Assembly (NCBI GenBank): GCA_027627225.1
Contig: CM051033.1
Span: forward strand, 46,402,016 to 46,466,015
Source: Congeria kusceri
Taxonomy: Eukaryota; Mollusca; Bivalvia; Myida; Dreissenidae
Direction of reading: 5' to 3'
DNA: 64,000 nucleotides
In this document: positions 23,934 to 34,603 of the stretch, piece after piece
Layout: every line of letters starts with the position of its first letter
Position numbering within the stretch: the stretch's first letter is position 1
Program-made: the position numbers and the translations under genes
The notes under the pieces: generated by a model
Database searches by the model: none
The model's input: the letters and a program-made list of their open reading frames with translations, nothing else
What the model was told of the DNA's origin: nothing

Positions 23934-24900
23934 TTTTTAGCTCTTAGGCTGGTGGCCTATTATGCATTGAAGCGGAACTATCTGCGCAGACTTTGTGGAC
24001 AGTCATCCAAGGAACATTTATGTAAAGATTCGTCAAGATTGACTAAGAACTTTTGAAAATATGGCAGGAAAACTTAACTTTAACGCAAAATTATATTTTC
24101 AGCTCTGGCGGCCATTGGGTGCAGTGAAACGGACCCATTAAAATACGTGTGGCAGAGGACCACTTATCAATCATTTGTCTAAAATTATTTGAAAATCCTT
24201 CCACAAAAAATGAAGAAAATGACCATTTAAATAAGTTTGATGGAGGATCATTGAAAATCTAGCCACAGGTTGAGCAGAAAATGGTGTTTCGACATTTTTC
24301 TATTTGAGCTTTGGTGACCATCTTGTGCAGTGAAGCGTAACCATATGCGCAGATTAGGCAGCAGATCATTCAATAATTATTTGTACATTTGCTTAAACTT
24401 TCAAGATTGACCAAGAAATTTTGATTACAAGATAGTATTGCGAAATTTTAACTGAAAGTTCTATTTAGAGCTCAAGTGGTCATTTTGTCCAGTGAACCGG
24501 GACGATTTGGATAAGTTTTATAGAGGACCACTAAACAAACTTTTTGTGTGAAATAATTTGAAAATCTAGCTACAGGTGTAGAAAAAAAGCACATGTTTCT
24601 ATTTTGACCAATATATTTTTTCAAAATATGACATGCATACATACACAAGTTTACTTTTAACTCTAGAGGCCATCTTGCGCAGTGAAATGGAACTATCTGC
24701 GCAGGCTTGGTAAGGCATATTTGCGTAAAGTTTCATCAAGATTTACCGGGAACCTTTAAAAAGATTACAGAAATACGGACCTTTATGGAAATTGATAACG
24801 ACATCCGAGCGCCCGTTTGCCCGCCCGCCCGTGATCCATGACTAGGGTTGCACACGTGAACATGGTAAACATGAGGGTGCATACATTGTTTACAATGATT
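23934..24900 (+). mobile_element. degenerate tandem-core ('pearl'-like) element
   Basis: About five degenerate units of 165-195 bp begin near 23936, 24103, 24296, 24462 and 24654. They share an (A)GCTCT(A/G)G(G/C)(T/C)GGCCAT block followed by GCAGTGAA(G/A)(C/T)GGAAC(C)ATCTGCGCAG. The run ends in CCGCCCGCCCG at about 24820. Repeated ~160-bp cores followed by a short simple-sequence tail are described for 'pearl' non-autonomous elements of bivalves, proposed to be Helitron-related. The assignment is by architecture only. Confidence 0.5.
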
Positions 24901-25838
24901 TTAACTTAAGCCCTACAGTCTTCTTTTTTTTTTAATTTTTTAACAAAACTCGGCCGAGTGATCTTGTACCATTCTGGTAATGAGATTCGCCGTGTTCTGA
25001 AGAAACTCACACAACATACTGGAAGCCATACTACTTTTTACAATAGGTTTCCTCCACAGTGCCACCTCGGAAGACACGAACGGTTATTTTTTAACACCCC
25101 CAAATGACGTGGTCTGGTGAGTCTCCTAACCGAGAACAATACTGGTATTTTTGAAATTAATGTCAACAAAGCCATATATTAGATTGCTAATCAAATGCCA
25201 TTGTGAAATTCAATGTGTTAGGTTTCTTTAGATGTTTTGATGACATTGCAAAATACTATGTCGACTACTGATCGTTGCGACCACAGCTTCTAAAACGACA
25301 TTACATAATGAAAAGAAGCTGTACAATGTTATTGATAGTCTCTATATTGCCATATTTCGTGACAGAAATATACATATGATAATTAAGATACAAACGTATC
25401 AGCGTGGGTATTATATAGAGTCATACATGCAGTTACACAACGCTTTATACTAAAACGTGCAATAATTACAAATTGTATGCAATTTATACCACAACGTATT
25501 ATAATTACAAAATGTATTCATTATTGCATGTACGTAAATATCCACTCTTTTTTCTTTCTCTCATGAACACTTACAATCGCATATAGCCATTGCATGAATA
25601 TTCGTTCTCGGTTGACTAACATGCATTTTACGCGAATGTTTTCTCCTTGGTAAAACACACATAACAAAGATATTCGTCGTTTCTGAAAACAGCCATGTAT
25701 TCAACGCTCTCCTGCTACCATTTAGTTTACCACGTGTTGCAGGCGTCCAATTACTTATTTAACAAACTGTTAATGCTACTTTCAAAATCCAGCAGCTGTC
25801 TCGCTATCCTCAGAGGAGGAATCGATATTTTATGTTAC
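24901..25838. other. non-coding, no gene seen
   Basis: The short open frames have no recognisable motif. The (A)TTATACCACAACGTATTATAAT region near 25440-25510 contains a small direct repeat. Confidence 0.4.
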
Positions 25839-28603
25839 AGGTTACAATATACTAATTCCAATTCCAAAATCGTAATTCACATTAAAATCGTGATATTTAT
25901 CGCATGTTTTCCATGAAACTTGTTACAGCCAATAAAACCACACAGTAACATGGTGATTTTATGTACACATTGCCCCTTTAGTGCCGCTCCCTGTTTTGTG
26001 TTTAGAAGAAAACTTAAAGTTTTGATATCGCGAACAAAAGACAATTCTACATCATTATTAAGATTTCTAATGTGCATGCAAAATTTCAGACCGATCCACA
26101 AAGTAGAAATGCTTGAAAACGCATTTGAGAATGATGCCTGATAAGCAATCTGGCTTGCGTTTTCAGTGCTTTGATTATATGGGGTGCCTGAGTCAAATTG
26201 TGTACTTAATTCATAGAAATCAGCCAAAATACTAGCATATGTTTACATACTTTAATGCAATAGAGATAAATATTGTATAAACGTGTTCATTTTTGGCTTT
26301 AGCATGATTTAATGTGCTGCAAGACGCACAAGACGGGTTTCCGTATTTTTTTTCATGTTTTTTTACTTAATAAAAGCGGGTTTCCCTGTAAAAATCGTAA
26401 TGCACTTTAAAATCATGATATTTATTGCATGTTTTCCATGAAACTTATTACAGCCAATAAAACCACACAGTAACAGGGTGATTTTATGTACACATTGCCC
26501 CTTTAGTGCCGCTCACTGTTTTGTGTTTATAGAAGACAACTTAAAGTTTTGATATCGCGAAAAAAACAATTTTATATCATTATTAACATATTTCTAATGT
26601 GCATGCAAAATTTCAGACCGATCCACAAAGTAGAAATGCTTGAAAACGCATTTAAGAATGATGCCTGATAAGCAATCTAGCCTGCGTTTTCAGTGCTTTG
26701 ATTACATGGGGTGCCTGAGTCAAATTGTGTACTTAATTCATAGAAATCAGTCAAAATACCAGCATATGTTTACATACGTTAATGCAATAGAAATAAATAT
26801 TGTATAAACGTGTTCATTTTTGGTTTTAGCATGATTTAGTGTGCTGCAAGATGCACAAGACGGGTTTCCGTACTTTTATTCTATTTTTTTTACTTGAAAA
26901 AGCAGTTTTCGCTGTGAAAATCGTTATGCACATTAAAATCATGATATTTATCGCAAGTTGTCCATGAAACTTATTACAGCCAATAAAACCACACAGTAAC
27001 ATGGTTATTTTATGTACACATTGCCACTTCAGTGCCTATTTCTAATGTGCATGCAAAATTTCAGACCGATCCACAAAGTAGAAATGCTTGAAAACGCATT
27101 TGAGAATGATGCCTGATAAGCAATCTGGCTTGCGTTTTCAGTGCTTTGATTATATGGGGTGCCTGAGTCAAATTGTGTACTTAATTCATAGAAATCAGTC
27201 GAAATACTAGCATATGTTTACATACGTTAATGCAATAGAGATAAATATTGTATAAACGTGTTCATTTTTGGGGTTTAGCATGATTTCATGTGCTGCAAGA
27301 TGCACAAGACTGGTTTTCGTACTTTTTTTATTTTTTTTTTTTACTTGAAAAAGTGGTTTTCGCTGTAAAAATCGTAATGCACTTTAAAATCATGATATTT
27401 ATCGCATGTTGTCCATGAAACTTATTACAGCCAATAAAACCACACAGAAACATGGTGATTTTATGTACACATTGCCCCTTTAGTGCCGCTCCCTGTTTTG
27501 TGTTTATAGAAGACAACTTAAAGTTTTGATAACGCGAAAAAACACAATTCTACATCATTATTAACATATTTCTAATGTGCATGCACAATTTCAGACCGAT
27601 CCTCAAAGTAGATATGCTTGAAAACGCATTTGAGAATGATGCCTGATAAGCAATCTGGCTTGCGTTTTCAGTGCTTTGATTATATGGGGTGCCTGAGTCA
27701 AATTGTGTACTTAGTTCATATAAATCAGTCAAAATACTAGCATATGTTTACATACTTTAATCTAATAGAGATAAATATTGTATAAACGTGTTCATGCTTG
27801 GTTTAAGCATGATTTCGTGTGCTGCAAGATGCACAAGACGGGTTTCCGTACTTTTATTGTTGTTGTTTTTTTTCCTTGAAAAAAGCGGTTTTCGTTGTAA
27901 AAATCGTAATGCACTTTAAAATCATGATATTTATCGCATGGTTTCCATGAAAATTGTTACAGCCAATAAAACCACCCAGTAACATGGTGATTTTATGTAC
28001 ACATTGCCCCTTTAGTGCCGCTCCCTGTTTTGTGTTTATAGAAGACAACTTAAAGTTTTGATATCGCGAAAAAAACCAAGTCTGCAGCATTATAAACATA
28101 TTTCTAATGTGCATGCACAATTTCAGACCGATCCACAAAGTAGAAATGCTTGAAAACGCATTTGAGAATAATGCCTGATAAGCAATCTGGCTTGCGTTTT
28201 CAGTGCTTTGATTATATGGGTAGCCTGAGTCAAATTGTGTACTTAATTCATAGCAACCAGTCGAAATACTAGCATATGTTACATACTTTAATGCAATAGA
28301 GATAAATATTGTATAAACGTGTTCATTTTTGGTTTTAGCATGATTTATTGTGCTGCAAGATGTACAAGACGGGTTTCCGTACTTTTTTTTCTTTTTTTAT
28401 TTACTTGAAAAAGCGGTTTTCGCTGTAAAAGTCGTAATGCACATTCAAATCATGATATTTATCGCATGTCTTCCATGAAACTTATTACAGCCAATAAAAC
28501 CACACAGTAACATGGTGATTGTATGTAACATGGTGATTTTATGTACACATTGCCCCTTTAGTGCCGCTCACTGTTTTGTGTCTAGGCTACAATATACTAA
28601 TTC
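25839..28603 (+). repeat. ~527-bp tandem array, 5+ copies, bounded by 20-bp direct repeats
   Basis: The landmark CATGAAA(C)TT(A/G)TTACAGCC recurs at about 25912, 26438, 26963, 27414, 27946 and 28474, giving spacings of 526, 525, 451, 532 and 528 bp. The third unit has lost about 75 bp. Within each unit the plus strand carries CAGACCGATCC(A/T)CAAAGTAGA and a T-rich tract after GGTTTCCGTACTTTT. Minus-strand frames recur in each copy (ELSTQFDSGTPYNQSTENAS, then AALKGQCVHKITM) but break in several, so coding is doubtful. The array is flanked by AGG(T/C)TACAATATACTAATTC at 25839-25858 and 28584-28603, which differ by one base. Confidence 0.93.
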
Positions 28604-29022
28604 GAATCCTTATGTAATTTAATGTAAAAGCGTTAACTTTAACCAAAAATAAATGCAACATTTTGCACATGGCGACCCTAATAACCAAACTTTTCTTATA
28701 GAGCATTCTATGCTGAATTGATTTAAGCAATAAAAAGGGTATGTCATGTATTATGTAAAAAATAACTCGACACTAAACAAATTTGACTGTTTTATCACCA
28801 TCTTTTTAGCGGCTACTTTCTTGTTGAATGTAACCCGCCTCAGCGCAAGTGTCATACTGTAGTCTCCAACCTTAAAACATATCTGGGATTTATTTGTGCA
28901 TACCAATGCTTACCCTACCAACATCTCCAAAAAAGAATATGAAAGCAAGTGTCTAAACCTAAAAACATGTCTTCGATTTAAACTTGTTGATTTATTTAGA
29001 CAGTACAGCCTTACATGACTTA
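28604..29022. other. 3' flank of the receptor gene
   Basis: This lies downstream of the minus-strand receptor gene, between it and the 527-bp array. A second AATAAA (minus strand) lies at 28991-28996. No separate gene is seen. Confidence 0.4.
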
Positions 29023-29028
29023 TTTATT
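29023..29028 (-). promoter_or_regulatory. polyadenylation signal AATAAA
   Basis: AATAAA on the minus strand, 22 nt beyond the stop codon of the receptor gene. A second copy at 28991-28996 may be used instead. Confidence 0.4.
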
Positions 29029-29049
29029 TAGTGTATTGTGACCAACATT

Positions 29050-30462
29050 TCACAGGGATACGTTTTTGTTAATTACCAGCAGAAAACACAGCGTGTCAGT
29101 TGCTAACAATAGTATGAAAAACACAAACAGTAAGTTGTCCAAGGCAATACTTACATCTGCCCATGTTATTTCGACGACAGAGCTAACAGTGCTACACGTT
29201 TCTTCCTTGGATAGTTGTGCGTTCTCCGGATGACCTGAAGGCATCCCATTGTAACCATTCCTGGGCCGGTACATGACCACTCCATGGTGAATGTGGATCG
29301 GGTACGGCATCGACGACCTCGTTCTTTGGATACAGGCCCAGGGATTTCGATAAGTATAACGTTCAGCCCTGCCTTCTCTAGCAAACGTGTCCTTGTCAAT
29401 CCTGGAAGTCTTGTACGCATTCCCGGACCATGTTCGCCGGACACAGTAACAGCCTAAACACTTGGCGATAGACCTCCACACGGCGCCCGGACGTTGCTTG
29501 TCACTCCTATGGTACATGTGCAGGCTGCATATAACGGCCAGTGTGATGGCCACGCTGATCACCAGTACAGACACCAGGTAGTAGCTGAACAGCGACATCG
29601 GGTTCGAGTTCTTTGGGAGGTTGTCTCCCACCAACGTCAGGAAGACCGCCATGGCCAGCAGCACCGTCAGGCAGTAGGAGATGAGCTCCACGCACTCCGT
29701 GGGGATCAGAAAGACCAGGACGTTGAGGCATGACATGAATATAAGTGGTAATATCACATTCACTATCACGAAATGCGGCTTTCGCTCTATTTCGATCTCG
29801 AACACTACCATATAACTGTCCAGAAATGTGCTAACACCCGTTCTCACCAGATCCCACGCGCCATTCTCGGAGTAAAAGTTCAACAACACTTTGTTCTCCC
29901 GTGGAAATACAAGGACTTTACTGGAATCGTAGTTCGCCGGCATGAAGACAAACTGGCATGTTTGTCTATCCCACGGATAGAAAGTTACGTCGACATCTCA
30001 AGATGAAGTAAACATGTTGCCTATGAAATAATAGCAAAGGCCCAAATCCGAGACGCTGACTGCATGCCAGTCCTCGGAAAGTCGATCGATTTTCCGGACA
30101 TGGTTTGTCAACATCATGTGCGGAACCCATAGCTTGTTAACGTCGATGTTGAGGTTATCAATACCAGCGTAATCCTCGGGATTCCAAACCAGTCGTTCAT
30201 CGTTCCATACCAGGTACAGTATCGCAGAAAACGATATTTTCTCGTCCACTTCGTTAAAATCTTGAATAGAGACTAGATCTAATCCGGTATATATAACAAC
30301 TGGTTTCGACTGGTTCAGAACAGGTCGGAAAATTCTGTTGTAATCCACCATTAAGTCACTAAACAAACGTTCAGCATCCGTGATCATATGTGCACGAACC
30401 CCTCTGTATGATGTCGATAATAAGGTCACCGTAGTCACCAGTGCAAACCTGATTAATGCCAT
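29050..30462 (-). CDS. nicotinic acetylcholine receptor-type subunit, interrupted by one in-frame TGA
   Basis: This is a Cys-loop ligand-gated ion channel subunit in a single exon of 470 codons. Visible features in order: a signal peptide (about 1-24), then a ligand-binding domain with LVWNPEDYAGIDNL and LWVPHMMLTN (about 86-120). The second half of the Cys-loop follows (DVDVTFYPWDRQTC, 156-169), then M1 (~231-252) and M2 (~259-279; Glu at the position before the 0' residue and 9' Leu kept). M3 (~290-313), a ~130-residue cytoplasmic loop and M4 (~444-464) complete it. Loop C lacks the adjacent cysteines of alpha subunits, so it is non-alpha-like. Codon 155 (29998-30000) is TGA where the first Cys-loop cysteine belongs; 13 residues separate it from C169, as in the family. 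No other lesion is seen. Intronless nAChR genes are known in bivalve expansions. Alternatives are a young pseudogene, an allele or base error, or recoding. The ATG at 29943 is internal and should not be taken as a separate gene. Confidence 0.9.
29998..30000 (-). other. in-frame TGA at the Cys-loop cysteine codon
   Basis: The flanking frame is open on both sides (GNMFTSS before, DVDVTF after). TGA differs from the Cys codons TGC and TGT at one base only. Confidence 0.9.
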
Positions 30463-30489
30463 TCTTATTCAGAAAATATTGATGTTTAT

Positions 30490-30506
30490 AACATTTATAT
30501 ATAACT
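30490..30506 (-). promoter_or_regulatory. possible TATA-like element of the receptor gene
   Basis: The minus strand reads CAGTTATATATAAATG about 30-45 nt upstream of the ATG at 30462. In such AT-rich DNA this could be chance. The AAAATATTTT-free stretch ...TTTTCTGAATAAG just before the ATG could instead be a splice acceptor for a 5' UTR exon. Confidence 0.2.
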
Positions 30507-30566
30507 GTCATAGTTTCTACCTAGTTTCGTTTATCTTAGACAGCAAAACTATCAACGCAGATAATA

Positions 30567-30997
30567 AATTTTAAAGCGCAGCCACTAAATTATCAACACA
30601 GTTCAAACATTTTGGAAACAGCCACTTAAATATCAACGCAGTTCATACATTATCAAGCTTAGCCACAAAACTATCAACCCAGTTCATGAACTATCAAGCG
30701 CAGCCACTAAACTATCAACCCTGCTCATAAACCATCAAGCGCAGCCACTAAGCTATCAACCCAGTTCATAAACTATCAAGCGCAGCCACTAAGCTATCAA
30801 CGCAGTTCATACATTTTCGAAAAACCCACTAAAGTATCTTAGTATTCATACATTTTCAGCGCAGCCACTAAACTAAAGGCAGTTTATATATTTTAAAGCG
30901 CTGCTACTTAACTATCAACGCAAATCGGAATTTTCCGACACAGGCACGAAATTTTCAACGCAGTTCGTACATTTTTTTAAGCGCAACCACTAAAATT
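30567..30997 (+). repeat. ~42-bp degenerate tandem repeat, ~10 copies
   Basis: Units of the type GCGCAGCCACTAA(A/G)CTATC then AAC(C/G)CAGTTCATA(A/C)A(C/T)TATCAA repeat with a period of about 40-43 bp. The middle units (about 30650-30810) are the most alike and the ends are worn. The array sits directly upstream of the receptor gene's start. Confidence 0.9.
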
Positions 30998-30999
30998 AT

Positions 31000-31211
31000 A
31001 TATTCTTAAATATATAGATGTGTATTGAAAAAACAAACTTCGACAATAAACACTTATAAGAATGGATTAACAGTTAATATATTTGCGAGTCCCTCGTGAT
31101 TTTCGCAATTTTTTTTTCTCCTCATTGAGATGTGACGGCAATGTTGCAAAGGCAAGTTTGGAACAAATGCCTTTTTTTAATAACATCTAGATCAGTCATT
31201 AAATGCATAAC
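31000..31211. other. non-coding, left flank of the DNA transposon
   Basis: No feature is seen. No clear target-site duplication could be matched with the right flank at 34618. Confidence 0.3.
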
Positions 31212-31225
31212 TAGGGTGGAGCTTA
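31212..31225 (+). repeat. left terminal inverted repeat
   Basis: TAGGGTGGAGCTTA, a perfect match to the complement of 34604-34617. Confidence 0.8.
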
Positions 31226-31537
31226 AAAAACATAAAAAAATTAAAGACATATTTTTGCCCATCTCACCCCCCTAATCTGTTCGATATCATATAAAAACAC
31301 TTTATTCAAAGTTTGAGCAATAAATTATTGTGTTTAGGGGTAGCTCAAGTGCCTCAAAATTTATCAAAATGGTAAAAAAGCAACAAATTTCACAACGTTT
31401 ATGAGTTTCTCTCTGAATTTATTTTAAATAACAATGTTTGTACTTTCAACATAACAATAGTGAATTCTTGTTCATTTTTGACAACAAATTATAATCTCAG
31501 TCTAACAACATCCAGGGAAATCTAGATTTTGTTGCAT

Positions 31538-33799
31538 TCATGGCTGCCCGGACAGAGTTTGCTTCCTGCTATCGGGATACAACCTACGATGGTCCTCAAC
31601 AACTTGAAGAAGGAATTGCAGCTGAGTTTCATCACATGTTAAAGACCCACTGTACTCCTGAATGAGAGCCACACCACGCTCAGCTTGGTCATTGACAACT
31701 TTAAGGGACTCTACTGCATCGCAGGCCTGCCTGAAATCATCTCTGTCCTGCCACAAGTCTGGATCAACTGCGAAAAATCCATGTGGAAGTTCCAGCAATT
31801 GTATCAGTTTCATTGACTTTGCTGTGACAAAGTCTTCCAAGTTTTTGTCCTTGAATGAAGTCAGATCAACAGTTAGTCGCTTGGAATGATCAAACTCATG
31901 GACCTCATTCTGGATGGCACTAACCATCAGTCTCTTTGTAGAAGAACTGACACGACTATCAAAGAAGGCCAAGCCAACAAGTTCCTGTGATAAGTACCAC
32001 AAGTGTTTGGAAAACTTTTGTGCAGTTGACTTTGCAATAACTGAATGGATTGATGAGTATGCAAGTAGTGACTTCAGAAGCAGCAGGTCACTGTATGGAG
32101 CGGATGACGCCAGAGGGGCAGAGATCCAGGCCTGCAGGTAGACACGCACTGCAAACACACACACATCACACAATCCTCTTTCTTCTGCTGGAGTCAATTT
32201 GAACTGAGACTTGAAGATCCAGATCTTGAGACTGTATATGACTTTGGACATCCAGCGGGCATGGTGCATGGCACCAGGTGACATGAAACGCACTCCTCGC
32301 GCAGGAGCAGCACCCAGAAACACAATCACAAGTTCCAAGAATTCTTTGTAGTCATCTCTTGGCAGACTCTGTTTAAGGTGCTTGTTGGCAAATTCAATGG
32401 TGCTTTCTCGCACGTCTTCAACAAGACCAGCCACATGATCATCTGCGATGCCCGGTTCAAACTTTGCTGTGTCAATGAATCCCCAGTATTCCTGGAACCG
32501 TTTGAAAAGTGGAACTTCTGGAGAAGCTGTGGCTCCCATACATACTTTGAACACTGCACCAATTATCAGTTCCATAATGTGGTGCCTACAAGCCAGCAAT
32601 AGGAGCTCCTTTTCAAGCTTCTGCTCAAGAAGGACACATGCTCCAGCAATTCGACCTGTATTTGAGCTGGTGGTGTCAAAGCACATAGCCCGGATCCTAT
32701 CCGCTATGCCCCAGTCTTGAATGGCTCCAAAGACAGCAGAAGCCTGAGCCACACCTGTTCCAGATGGAAGCTTGGCAACTGTAAGTAGCTGAGACACGCA
32801 TTGTCCTGAAACCAATATAGGGAGACGATCAACCTTCTCTTTCCCAATTAGATCAGGAATCAGTTTCCCATCCCAATGAACAACAAGAGGAGTGTTACCC
32901 TGAAACTTGGCCTTAATGTTTGCAGCTCTTTGGCTTCTGTATTCGACTCTATTTCGGCGAATCGAGTCTCTGTTCAGAGCAAGTTCATCAATGTTTTGCC
33001 CCAAGCTTTTTGCTGTTTCTGCTACGACAAATACAGCCTTGCGGTCAGACACGTTTGTGCGGTCTAGAGCAGCTGCAAGTTCTGGAGTTATGACAGGTTT
33101 TCGCCCCCTTTTTCTTTTCAGTGTATGACTTGTGATGTCCACAACAGTCCCCTCACTCTTCGTGTTGCAAGTTTCCAGCTTTTCACCATCTTCTGAAGAG
33201 CTAGTCTCAGATTCAGATGCTATCAGCTCGGCAGTAGAAGCTGCAGCCTGTTTCATGTGTTCCATTTGATGCCGCCTGGTACGTAGTGTCTCCTCTCTTT
33301 CAGATGCTCTTTTCTCCTTTGCAGCAAGCTTTGAATCTAATCCAGCCATCACCCCCCTTCTTCCCTTTTCTCGCTGGGCTAACAAGAAATCCTTGTCTTC
33401 TTGTAATACCAATGTTGTGGTCAGAGCATCAGCATGAGCAACATCAAAAAGATCTTCAAGCCTGGAAACAAAAGCCATCTCTCTTGCAAGTTGTGTTGGT
33501 GACTTTCTAGCTTTGTTCTTTTTTAGAAGTCGCCATTCTTCAAAAGTCTGCTCAAGTTTGGCTTGGCAGTGTTGATGATCCCTCATAGGGATTCTTGCTT
33601 TATTCCAGAACTGAGCTATTTTCTTGATGGTGACATCTGAAGATTGTCTGATTGTCTCCTTAAGATCAATATGGTGATGAAGGAAGTAACCAAGAGCCAT
33701 ACGCAAGGACGGCAATTTGCTTCCTGTTAACTCAGATACAGAGTCACCAAGGAGATACAATTCAGTCTTAGACCTTGTTGCTTTTGCCACGGATGACAT
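31538..33799 (-). CDS. transposase-like protein, RNase H-fold/hAT-like, 753 aa
   Basis: This is a single uninterrupted frame. The open frame extends 11 codons further upstream, but only from TTG; the first ATG is at 33799 (MSSVAKATRSK), so I start there. Residues ~155-190 form a basic, charged, coiled-coil-like stretch; ~190-220 is Ser/Glu-rich; a nuclear-localisation-like KRKRGRKP lies at ~229. The core follows: VVHWDGKLIPDL (Asp310), RAMCFDTTSSNTG (Asp375), LLLACRHHIMELI (404-407), then HHARWMSK (~512), recalling the RW motif of hAT transposases. VVNDQAERG near the C-terminus offers a candidate catalytic Glu (707). This D..D..(C.HH)..RW..E order fits an RNase H-like transposase. Related uncharacterised proteins are, from memory, numerous in Hydra and some arthropods. 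No BED zinc finger is evident. Intact coding and TIRs suggest recent activity; domestication is the alternative. Confidence 0.75.
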   Translation of the reverse strand: MSSVAKATRSKTELYLLGDSVSELTGSKLPSLRMALGYFLHHHIDLKETIRQSSDVTIKKIAQFWNKARIPMRDHQHCQAKLEQTFEEWRLLKKNKARKSPTQLAREMAFVSRLEDLFDVAHADALTTTLVLQEDKDFLLAQREKGRRGVMAGLDSKLAAKEKRASEREETLRTRRHQMEHMKQAAASTAELIASESETSSSEDGEKLETCNTKSEGTVVDITSHTLKRKRGRKPVITPELAAALDRTNVSDRKAVFVVAETAKSLGQNIDELALNRDSIRRNRVEYRSQRAANIKAKFQGNTPLVVHWDGKLIPDLIGKEKVDRLPILVSGQCVSQLLTVAKLPSGTGVAQASAVFGAIQDWGIADRIRAMCFDTTSSNTGRIAGACVLLEQKLEKELLLLACRHHIMELIIGAVFKVCMGATASPEVPLFKRFQEYWGFIDTAKFEPGIADDHVAGLVEDVRESTIEFANKHLKQSLPRDDYKEFLELVIVFLGAAPARGVRFMSPGAMHHARWMSKVIYSLKIWIFKSQFKLTPAEERGLCDVCVFAVRVYLQAWISAPLASSAPYSDLLLLKSLLAYSSIHSVIAKSTAQKFSKHLWYLSQELVGLAFFDSRVSSSTKRLMVSAIQNEVHEFDHSKRLTVDLTSFKDKNLEDFVTAKSMKLIQLLELPHGFFAVDPDLWQDRDDFRQACDAVESLKVVNDQAERGVALIQEYSGSLTCDETQLQFLLQVVEDHRRLYPDSRKQTLSGQP

Positions 33800-34603
33800 T
33801 TTCAAAGATATCTTGAATCTGAATAAAAACAAATAATGGCATTGTTAAGACCATTTGGAAAAAAATTGCAAAATTGTATTTAACTACTCGGATACCTCCC
33901 ATTTATACACACTAGACAGGACCTTGCCTCACTTCAAATGGCAAATCTGACCATTTACATGTAATAAATTAGCTTTAGTTACTGATTAAATTTGGGGTGT
34001 AGAATGTTGTTTATCTCATATTAATATTTCTGATTTAAAGCATTTCAAACAAAAATTAATTTAATTATTTACTTACCAAAATGTCATAATTGAGGTTAGG
34101 CTGGACACCAGGTTTCACATCAATTGTCAAGCACCAACATAACAGAAATCAACTTTAAAACATTTCATACAGATGAATTAAAATAACAACATGTCACATC
34201 AATGATTCAAGCAACTATGCTGCAGTAACCACTGTGACACTGTAAGTCAGCATACAAGTCTGGAAAAACCAATAATATATAAACATCTAGATTTATTGGT
34301 ACTTGGTATTAATCTTTAATGAATAATGATGGATAGTTTTGATGTGAATATGAAAATGCCAATTTGATTGGCGTTTTAAGAATGGGCTTTTATTTTATTG
34401 CAAGAATTATTATTTGGGCACTTAGCGAAGTTAGCGTACAAAAAAGGTCGTACAACACTGCATGTTTAGATTTCTAGAAACTTCACAACCATTGAGCTAC
34501 CTCTAAATATTGTTCGATTGTGGTCATATTTTAACAGATTTGTTTTTTCATACATATGAACAAAATAAGAGGATGAGAAGATCATATTTCAAAAGTTAAA
34601 AAA

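Noticed and set aside
29494..29733. Open frames on the opposite strand and in other frames over the receptor and transposase genes
   Set aside because: They are shadows of well-supported genes, with no motifs of their own. The frames at 31.66-33.51 kb plus have the same explanation.
29050..29943. A separate short channel protein starting at the ATG at 29943
   Set aside because: The frame continues upstream through the Cys-loop to the TGA codon and beyond, so this Met is internal to one receptor gene.
33800..33832. An N-terminal extension (MFLFRFKISLK) of the transposase
   Set aside because: The extended frame begins at TTG, not ATG. The first ATG is at 33799.
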